Shown: positions 57,301 to 64,000 of the stretch, one piece after another
Layout: every line of letters begins with the position of its first letter
Position numbering within the stretch: the first letter of the stretch is position 1
Assembly (NCBI GenBank): GCA_021234535.1
Contig: CM037830.1
Coordinates: 7,877,252-7,941,251, forward strand
DNA: 64,000 nt
Direction of reading: 5' to 3'
DNA from: Stichopus chloronotus
Taxonomy: Eukaryota; Echinodermata; Holothuroidea; Aspidochirotida; Stichopodidae
Notes under the pieces: model-generated
Databases searched by the model: none
Seen by the model: only the letters and a program-made list of their open reading frames with translations
What the model was told of the DNA's origin: nothing
Position numbers and translations under genes: made by a program

Positions 57301-60300
57301 GATGGTGAAACTGTGTGCTACATAAGGATGTATTGTCATGATAAGAATTTCTGGCACCCCTTTCCTCAGAAGTGCCACATTGTGCAATTACAAGCTATAT
57401 TGGCATTTCATTTCCTCTGACACTATAAAAAATCAAATCTGAAAACACTATAAGATTATTTTGATTCAACTTTCATTCATGTATGGTTTAACAGCTGTTA
57501 AGTGGACCATTGATCAAACACAATGTAGGAGCCAGTTCCACTACAAGAAAAATAATTCCACACACAAGTCCAGAGTGAACAACACAGGTGCTCCCAAAGC
57601 ATTTTTGCTTTTGATTTTGCTAAGCATTCTACCTTAAGAAACAGCAAAACTTTGGTTGCCTAATCTTGGTATATTTCGTGATATGTGAGTCGATGTGAAT
57701 ATGAATTTCCAATCGCAACATCACAGTCCACCAACATTGTCAACATAGCCTTTGTCTAGCTTCCGCATCATGGTTAGCATAGTGTTCATCTTTGCAAACT
57801 ATTTTCTTTCCCTAAAGAAAGTACTGCAACCGTATGTCTTGTAATTATCATTACAAAAGTGTTTTCTGACCAAGTCTTTTCGTAATGTTAGTACAATATT
57901 TCATTCCCTGAATTGAGTTGTATCAAGTCAGCGCAACCACAAAGCTTGTCACATAAGTGCTATAAGGTTAGTTGCTCCCCTATGACATAATATACGTGGA
58001 AAGTCAACACAGTTTTGAAATCAGTGATGGCAACCAATACTTTTGTGGTTGTTACTTAACAACCAATGTTAGGAAAGATCTCATTCTTCAGGCAACACTA
58101 ACTGAACACAGCTGAAACTTTTGAGTCTTAGAGCAATCCGAGAATAACAGAGTTCTCTTTGTCCCTTTTTGTCCCTTTAAGGTAAAGGACACATTTACAA
58201 ATGGTTGAAATACTGGATTTTTTTTTTTTAATTAAATTAACTCACCTGAAAGTTTACCAGTGTTATGTTGGTGCCTGCAGCTGCATCCTTGAAGGTCTTG
58301 TTTCCACAATGGTAGGAGAAATTAAGAGGCGTCCGGGTTTCATCCATTGAGAATGTTATGATATTTTTCTTTTCTGGTTCATCTTGAGTGGTGAATGTGG
58401 CGAACACTTTCCCCAAATGTCCAAAAGTACCCCGCATGTGTGACAGTAAACTTGAGCCTGGAGTGAAGTTATTGCAAAAAAACAAAAAGAAGAAGTAAAT
58501 AACACTTCTTTTTTCTAAAAAAAAAAGAATACTGATTTATTGGTATTGACCACATAAGGTTCAAAGTGATTGCTACTATGGCAGTGTTACTGCATGAATG
58601 CCACTACAAAGCCATTTTGTTTCTTTTGAGTGAATGCTATTAACTGCACACAAAGAAAAGGCACTGTCTCAAACAAAAGAAAAACATGCAACATATAAAC
58701 CATAAGAGAATCACAACAATACATGCAACGTGATCTCTTTGCACTAACATAATGCCATTCGAGGCACGCTTCAACCCCCCAAATGAAGGTCTTAAAAGTT
58801 GTCACAGTATCTTGTTCAAAGATAACTATGTTGCAAAGATCTTAGCAAACTGGCTTCTGACGACATAAACAGTGTCACTCAAGAGTTTCCAGCAATTTTG
58901 AAGTCACTGGTCTGTCCTAGAAGACCCAGGAATTACTTTGTTTTGAGATACCTTATGAAATATGAGCAAATATCAGTTTCATGTTATAATGATTTGATGA
59001 GAGACATGAGGTAAGCACCGTTACCTCAACAGTCTTACACCTTTGCCTATGACAGTGTTTTGTCATGTCAATTTATCAACAGAACGAAAGTCTTTCAGTA
59101 CGTGTGAATATCTGCAGTATCTGCATGATGCTTGGCATGGCTAATGTATCCACCAGATATTTCAAGTTACAGTATTGGGTTGCATGCCACTGATGATAAT
59201 TAACAACAAAAAAAACCCAGAAAAAATAATAAAAATAAAAAAGAATGTAACAAAATGATGTTAATGTGACAATTATAATTTAATTACAATAAAACTGAAT
59301 CTTAAAACGTTCACCTCCTCACTACTGTAATGCAAGACATTGCAGATTACATCGTGGAACAGTACCATTTTTACTGGGGCATGGCCATTTACAAGAAGTA
59401 AGAGTAAACTATGGCAGGTTAGAACAACACTTTGCCCAACTTTGAATGACCTTGAACATTCAAATGCTCCATACTACCCAACAGAAAACAACTGCTCTGA
59501 CTATCAGAAATTTCCAAAGCAAGGGAATCAAAGTATTTAAACGTTTTGCAGGTCTGATCAAGGGTGAGCAGATTGATGCAGTAGATGGGCAGATTTCTTT
59601 TCTTTACTGGCAGGAAGATAGGCAGATCAGTATGGTAATGGGCAGATTGTCACTTATAGAGACATATACAGATAAAGGGAGGTAGGTAGGTACTGGCAGT
59701 GTGTCCCAATAATTGCAGCGTGGTACTTACTGAAGCGTGAAATTCAGATCTGTCGTCTGTTGTTTCATCACTAAGCTGCAAAGAAAGGAATAGACATGTG
59801 TTACAAACACTACTAGACACTACTCGGTAATCAGAAAGAACTTTCTCAAAGTCTTTGGGATGTGAACTGGACATGTTAATCACACCAGCAGAAAAGGTAC
59901 AGTAATGCAGCAATCAATCAAGATAACTTGGTGGATACTGAAGGTCGCCCTCGCATGCAGAGGTCAAACTTGCATACATATTTTAAACTTGGTAAAAACA
60001 AATTGTATCAATTGATAAATGGCTCATCCCCAAATACTGTTTCATTCATGTAGCTATCAAATTTATAACTGATGCCAAGTTCTAAGCATCTGTGTAGGCA
60101 ATGCTGATTACAATTTATTTCAACACATACACACTTACGATTGATTTACAAGCACACCTGCGAGCGAACACCCACACAATCATGACTGCAAAGGTCATGA
60201 TTATCACTGAAACCAAATATCAGACATCAAGGGTCTGCCCTGGAACTCAGTGGCGTTACCTTCTTGACTGCTGAATGAATACTAAAATTCTTGGTGAATG

Positions 60301-63300
60301 CTGTGTTATTTTATGCGGAATTCGATCACCTTGTGATGACTGTGTGCAGAATCACCAACTTCCTACCACCACTTGTGCGCTTTACTTATAATCACTCACA
60401 GATTCATTGAATCTGTGTGATTGGCATGATTCTGTGTCAAGGAGCTACCACAAGCCAGCAAAAAACAGAGGAGGATTGTTTAAAACATGAGCAACAGAGG
60501 GGAAGTGACATGTAACATTTGTGAAGGATGTAGGGATATTCAACGCTGAAACTTGACATCTCTTGACCTCTTATGAACATCTACCTACATAAAGTAGTAG
60601 ATTTCAAGTAACTTTCCCATTCTGTGACAACACAGAGGCAGCTCAAGCAAACACACATACACAACACAACACACAGCATACACCTGATGCCAAAATCTCA
60701 TACATCCCTTAGCATTTGGTAAGGTATGACCAGAATGCACAAATGCAATGGGGTCCAGGGGCAAAGCCCCGGTGGGGGTCCAGGGGGCGAAGCCCCCGGA
60801 ATGAGGTTTTAGCATATCTGTGGGTGGAAAATTAAGTCCCAAGAGAGGTGTATTATTTATTTTTACATTATTTATCTTTTCGGTTGACCGTACTCCAAGG
60901 TTTCCAACTTTTTTTCTTTGGGAACTGGGGGGGGGAACTGGGGGGCAAGGAAACAATCTGGAGGGGCAAATGTCCCCCCCCCCCTTAGCACCGCCACTGA
61001 ACATAAGGCATATCAGAGGAGTCTCCCACTCATCCTCACAAATTTGCACATTTTGATGTATTGATAGAGATGGTGTTACATTAACATGCAAAGCAAAATG
61101 TCGTACGATGAGTTGACGATGGACTTGAAGCCTAACAGAAGATGCATTTTCAGGTACCCAATTGACCGTGAGAATTACCTACCCAGGTCTGAATTTTGGA
61201 CACAGTGCGAGCACAAAGTTTTAATGATTAATTCGGTCAATATTAGAAAATGTGCTTCTCAAGTCACATGTCCTTTGAGAGAAGAGTTTCGCATCAACCA
61301 TTTAGTACCCAGGCTAAATGGTAGGATGATGTTTAGGAATGTCCCAAGAATGTTCTTTTCAATGTTATGATTGGAGAGGTGTTTCTTTACAAGAGGGATG
61401 TCCAGCAAATATTTCAAGATTTGCTAAAAGGCTGGCAAAAGTAGTACTTTATACACACAACAAATGACGTCTAAATGAACGGAGGTTAATACTTAAAATC
61501 ATCATAGATATTAAGAGTGACATGGTAGTTCCTAGACCTAACTTACTTATTACCAATGTTTTTTGGTTGAAGGTCCTGAAGAGATGTCACGTAAAAACTG
61601 AAAACAGTTGTTGGACTTTTGGAGACGTGTTATTTGAGGGTAAACTTACCTGCATAATTGCATATAACATTATCAATTTGGCATGAAATTAGAAAATAAC
61701 ACATCTGACTACCTTGCCGAGTCCTTTGTGCAGTTTGAAGCATCTGTTTCCCATGTGGCATTGTTGGAAGTATTGTACGTTTTCTCACTGGCGCCGACAA
61801 TTATTTGAGCAACGTATACCAGGCCACTGCAGCTATTATTCATAAATTTAATCAAAGAATATGACTGGTTGGTATTATTGCTGGGCTCACTCTGCTGAAG
61901 CAACTGCCGTCCGAAATGAACGATGGTCTCTTCCCTTGAAGAGGACAGAAGCTGTGGATAAGGTCGATAAGACATTGATCAGACGTTGTACTCATTTCAC
62001 TCCCAACACAACTTCATACACAGAGCCTAGGCCCTGTTTGTTGCTACGTCGAAGCTTCATTCCACAAGAGCAGACAATGAAAATCATTATGGGATAGGGA
62101 ATTAAAGAGCCCTTACAGGTCTGGTGACATGAAAATGACATTTTGAGGTACTGGGTGCATTAGGCATTCAAAATGTTAAAAAAAGCCTCAAATTGCATCA
62201 AAATCCATCAAAACTTGACAAATCTACAGGCAAATTAGTGTCTCACAGCTGTGTCATGAATAAACATTGGCTAAATATGCAAATTTGTGACGTCACTGGA
62301 GGGACTCCTAGGATTTGCCTTATGTTAATCCTTTGTTTATGTAACCTTTATTTCAAGGTCATTTGATAATTTTATATGCCCAGAGGGTTTTATTTTGGAA
62401 ACATGTATTTTCTTCTTCAAAAATATCAATATCACTTACCAATGTGAAACTCAGTAATTAAGTAATTAAGAGGCAAAATATGTAGGATTAACAAAAGAAA
62501 AACTGACACTGTGCAACACTCCACGTCATCTGTTTTGCATTTTCTTCAAACTTTGAAAAGTCATATCTCTAAAATGGTAATAGATACAAACAAAATTCCA
62601 ATGGATTTTCACTCAGGGTTTTACTTTGTAACGTTTGCATGAAGGGAGCTCTTTTCTGGAAGCATGTCACCCGACCTTTAAAGGCATCATGGGAAAGCTG
62701 TTGCCACACTCAGCCATCTACTGTAAAACCTTATACCCAACAGATATTGCCTTTTACCATACACATTGTCCCATACACATTGCCCCTGAAAATTTACAAC
62801 ATCATTTGGCGACCTGCATAGACAATGACAACATGACAATTTTGCATGTCTGATATAAGTAACATTCAACCGTCCCTTCTGGTCTATGTAATACAGAGAT
62901 TTCAAACGCTGTCTCTGATGACCTGGGTAAGTCCTTCCAGACAATCAGAAAGTAACCTTAAAAAACACTGAACAAAGATGCGACCAAATTGTTAGTCTTG
63001 AGATAGTAAAATGCCAATTCTAGAGATGAAAAGCAACATGCAGATTTTCTATTACTTTTTTATTCTAAGGAAGGGCAGGGAGGGATTATGCAAGACAAGA
63101 AGTTTCAATCAGTAATGCCCTTTGTAAAGATTTTGCGTATCAAGGAGTGAAAAAGTTGGGTTTGCATCGCAACTTGTGGTCCAACAAAGCCTGTTTGTGA
63201 CTCACTTTCATTAAATATTTGCAAATAGATGTTGAATCAAATTATTTTCTCTGATCCCACCTGAAAAGTTGACTTCTCTCTCAAATTGTCCAATTGTGTC

Positions 63301-64000
63301 AAGTCAAAGTCGTAACATTGCTATACATAGTCGTTTACTAGGAAGTGCTTTATTCATATGAAAATTGTGGGACGGCGAATATCAGACTTACTAGATACTG
63401 CTTGCACATATCTTTGACTGCCACTTGGTGGTGGTAGTTTTAAATATTGCTGGACCGTACATTTTTAAACCAAATTAACCAATCGCTGACACTGAAAAAC
63501 TCTAAACAGCCTGAAGACTGCTCCCAACCCCTTCTAACAATGCAGGATGACACACACTACATCAGTAGATGATGGATACCTTGCTTGGATTGTGTGCTGT
63601 GAGGATGGCGGTAAACTTCATTCCCATATTTAGTGCTTCATCCATTACCTTCTTGATTACATCATCTGCCTCACTGAAAGAGGAAACTCTGAGATGAAAT
63701 GAAAGAGATGAGAGCATAATCAAATCAGAGGGACTGCTAATTACAGTAACTATAATAAATCCAGGTGTTGTAATGATTTGAGTTTCAGGGCATTCTGCTG
63801 ATGAATGCTGCAATCTCAAATAAATGAGGATTTTCAAACAACACTGAATATTACCCTTCAGCAAATCACTTAGGTATTAAAGAAAATACATCACCACCAT
63901 TGTAGGGTTTCGCTTGTGTTCATTTGCACTTTTAATATCCATCAATATCATCAAAACCGGTAGTCCAGGCTGTTCTTGCATTATACTAACAACTTCACTG
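54087..64000 (-). CDS. ATP6AP1: V-type proton ATPase accessory subunit S1 (Ac45), 3' part of gene, running off the right edge
   Basis: Gene-level entry. Five exons (54087-54302, 58246-58450, 59730-59774, 61713-61951, 63580-63673) join in phase and read through without stops; a sixth at the edge is probable. Ac45 is a type I membrane glycoprotein that helps assemble and target the V-ATPase Vo sector in endolysosomal and secretory membranes. Evidence: a GRQLLQQ motif and DDVIKKVM helix as in the luminal domain, many N-glycosylation sequons (NNT, NQS, NNS, NAT, NCT, NFT, NIT), a NFSYHC segment like SIYSFHC, and a C-terminal PGIWMGL transmembrane segment followed by MDQFDDPKGKTI, nearly identical to vertebrate MDRFDDHKGPTI. 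The signal peptide and N-terminal luminal part lie beyond 64000. An ATP6AP1-like paralogue cannot be excluded. Confidence 0.9.
55030..56390. mobile_element. Possible older element rich in GGATAT/CCGGAT motifs, split by the MITE
   Basis: The left part TAGGGATGAAACGGATATCT followed by GACTGGATACCGAAATAAAA and CTGGCCAGAC, and the right part ATCCGGATTTCATCC, ATTCCGGTTCCGGC, CATAACCCTGG and GAGATGTTGTGCAGCCTA, look like two ends of one element of the TAGGG(A/C)TG...CAGCCTA type. No target duplication was found. Confidence 0.4.
55750..56103. mobile_element. Intact MITE, 354 bp, near-perfect terminal inverted repeats, TTA target duplication
   Basis: The left end CTTAAAGGGAAATAGGGCGT and the right end (complement CTTAAAGGGAAATAGGGTGT) match at 19 of 20 positions. 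TTA flanks both sides (55747-55749 and 56104-56106). A three-base TWA-type duplication suits PIF/Harbinger; a TA duplication (Tc1/mariner) cannot be excluded. No coding capacity. It lies in an ATP6AP1 intron. Confidence 0.85.
56725..56960 (+). mobile_element. tRNA-derived SINE
   Basis: The head GTGCATGGCAGCATTAGACT then CACAATCCAGTAGGTCCAGA leads to a B box GGTTTGAATCC at 56772-56782 (consensus GGTTCGANTCC). CCTTGAGCAAGGTATTTATC then follows, as in many animal SINEs just after the tRNA-like head. A body of about 150 bases follows. It lies in an ATP6AP1 intron. Confidence 0.65.
58246..58450 (-). CDS. ATP6AP1: ATP6AP1 exon (membrane-proximal luminal region)
   Basis: Codes for LLSHMRGTFGHLGKVFATF, NIITFSMDETRTPLNFSYHC and TNITLVNFQ. 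The last runs on into VQPFNV of the terminal exon, as vertebrate LQDFQIQAFNV does. Donor CAG|GTGAGT. The acceptor CTCAAG|T is chosen because it gives the required phase 2 entry; an earlier CTCCAG 8 nt upstream is out of phase with the previous exon. Confidence 0.85.
59730..59774 (-). CDS. ATP6AP1: ATP6AP1 45-nt exon
   Basis: Acceptor TTTCTTTGCAG, donor TTCA|GTAAGT. In the frame set by both neighbours (phase 2 in and out) it reads LVMKQQTTDLNFTL, where DLNFTL corresponds to vertebrate ELNLTG. The other two frames either fail to join or hit TAG at once. Confidence 0.82.
60748..60999 (-). mobile_element. Second, internally deleted hAT-type copy (same family as 44463-45208)
   Basis: Matches the reverse complement of the first copy: GGGGTCCAGGGGGCGAAGCC, GAGGTTTTAGCATATCTG, GGTGGAAAATTAAGTCCC, AAGAGAGGTGTATTATTTAT, and a right end AGCACCGCCACTG. 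The left terminal repeat and a target duplication were not found, so it is truncated or decayed on the left. Confidence 0.8.
61713..61951 (-). CDS. ATP6AP1: ATP6AP1 luminal exon, sequon-rich
   Basis: Acceptor TTATCCACAG, donor AAG|GTAGTC, phase 0 in and 2 out. Codes for LLSSSREETIVHFGRQLLQQ (vertebrate GLGRQLLQK), then NNTNQSYSLIKFMNNSCSGL and VYVAQIIVGASEK, then an Asn/Thr/Ser-rich end with several N-glycosylation sequons. Confidence 0.88.
62112..62632 (-). repeat. ~0.5-kb dispersed repeat, copy 2 (ATP6AP1 intron), inverted relative to copy 1
   Basis: On the plus strand it starts CTTACAGGTCTGGTGACATG and ends CACTCAGGGTTTTACTTTGT, the complement of the ends of 35296-35799. It contains ATTGGCTAAATATGCAAATT, CTTATGTTAATCCTTTG and CACGTCATCTGTTTTGCATT, all matched in copy 1. 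A short third fragment is at 61000-61060 next to a hAT copy. Confidence 0.8.
63580..63673 (-). CDS. ATP6AP1: ATP6AP1 luminal exon
   Basis: Acceptor CTCTTTCAG, donor AAG|GTATCC, phase 2 in, 0 out. Codes for EADDVIKKVMDEALNMGMKF then TAILTAHNPSK. Aligns with vertebrate [20 protein letters not shown] and AALTAVRPS. Confidence 0.85.
63898..64000 (-). CDS. ATP6AP1: Probable partial ATP6AP1 exon at the window edge
   Basis: An open minus-strand stretch continuing off the right edge. It reads SEVVSIMQEQPGLPVLMILM then DIKSANEHKRNPTM. QPGLPVLMIL resembles vertebrate ASLPALLLIRL, and the distance to the next exon fits. The donor ATG|GTGGTG is weak and leaves phase 0. This fits the next exon only if an alternative acceptor (GTGAG|GCAGAT) is used there, so the exact junction is uncertain. 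Confidence 0.4.

Larger units (their letters stand above)
54303..58245 (-). other. ATP6AP1 intron (3.9 kb) before the terminal exon
   Basis: Phase 0 intron. It holds the split GGATAT-rich element, the intact MITE and the tRNA-derived SINE. The remaining sequence shows no feature I can name. Confidence 0.8.

Noticed and set aside
58246..58485. Earlier acceptor (CTCCAG) for the ATP6AP1 exon, or an ATG start within it
   Set aside because: The acceptor is out of phase with the preceding 45-nt exon. The upstream ATG lies in intron sequence and the gene clearly continues 5' of it.
60585..61091. A 168-codon open frame on the minus strand
   Set aside because: It is made of the GC-rich hAT copy and flanks; the Gly/Pro-rich reading comes from its GGGGTCCAGGGGGC hairpins.

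Overview
This looks like a nuclear genomic window from an invertebrate animal. It is AT-rich, its genes are split into many exons by standard GT-AG introns, it has no operons, and it carries many MITE/SINE-type repeats. The two recognisable proteins (FAM120-like and ATP6AP1-like) and the repeat landscape suggest a marine deuterostome such as an echinoderm. I cannot name the species, and a hemichordate or another marine invertebrate is not excluded.

Layout. (1) 1-9102: the region downstream of the first gene. No coding sequence is recognised; it holds a degenerate CAACTGG-rich array and possibly the 3' UTR of the next gene. (2) 9103-41327, minus strand: one complete gene of 17 coding exons that I assembled by splice phase. 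It encodes a 1073-residue FAM120 / constitutive coactivator of PPAR-gamma-like protein. All 16 junctions keep frame, and the summed coding length (3222 nt) is divisible by three. Its introns, above all the 12.9-kb intron 1, carry repeats with a TGACCTTTGACCT core, tandem satellites and a nested hAT-like MITE. (3) 41328-41.9 kb: the probable FAM120 promoter. (4) 41.9-54.1 kb: repeat-dense intergenic DNA with a complete hAT-type MITE (8-bp target duplication), three direct copies of a ~0.4-0.5-kb unit, a tandem ~85-130-bp repeat, a SINE-like element and long G-homopolymers. (5) 54087 to the right edge, minus strand: the 3' part of an ATP6AP1 (V-ATPase accessory subunit S1, Ac45) gene. Five exons are firmly placed and a sixth is probable at the window edge. 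Its introns hold a MITE with near-perfect terminal repeats, a tRNA-derived SINE, a second hAT copy and a ~0.5-kb repeat that also occurs in FAM120 intron 1.

The two genes lie head-to-tail on the minus strand with ATP6AP1 upstream. No functional link between them is shown by the sequence. No autonomous transposase or reverse transcriptase, CRISPR array or plus-strand protein gene was recognised. The most notable observations are the intronic DR1-like repeat family, the divergent FAM120 protein (weak nuclease-type acidic residues, a novel acidic tail, a string of tiny exons) and the nested MITEs with readable target-site duplications.
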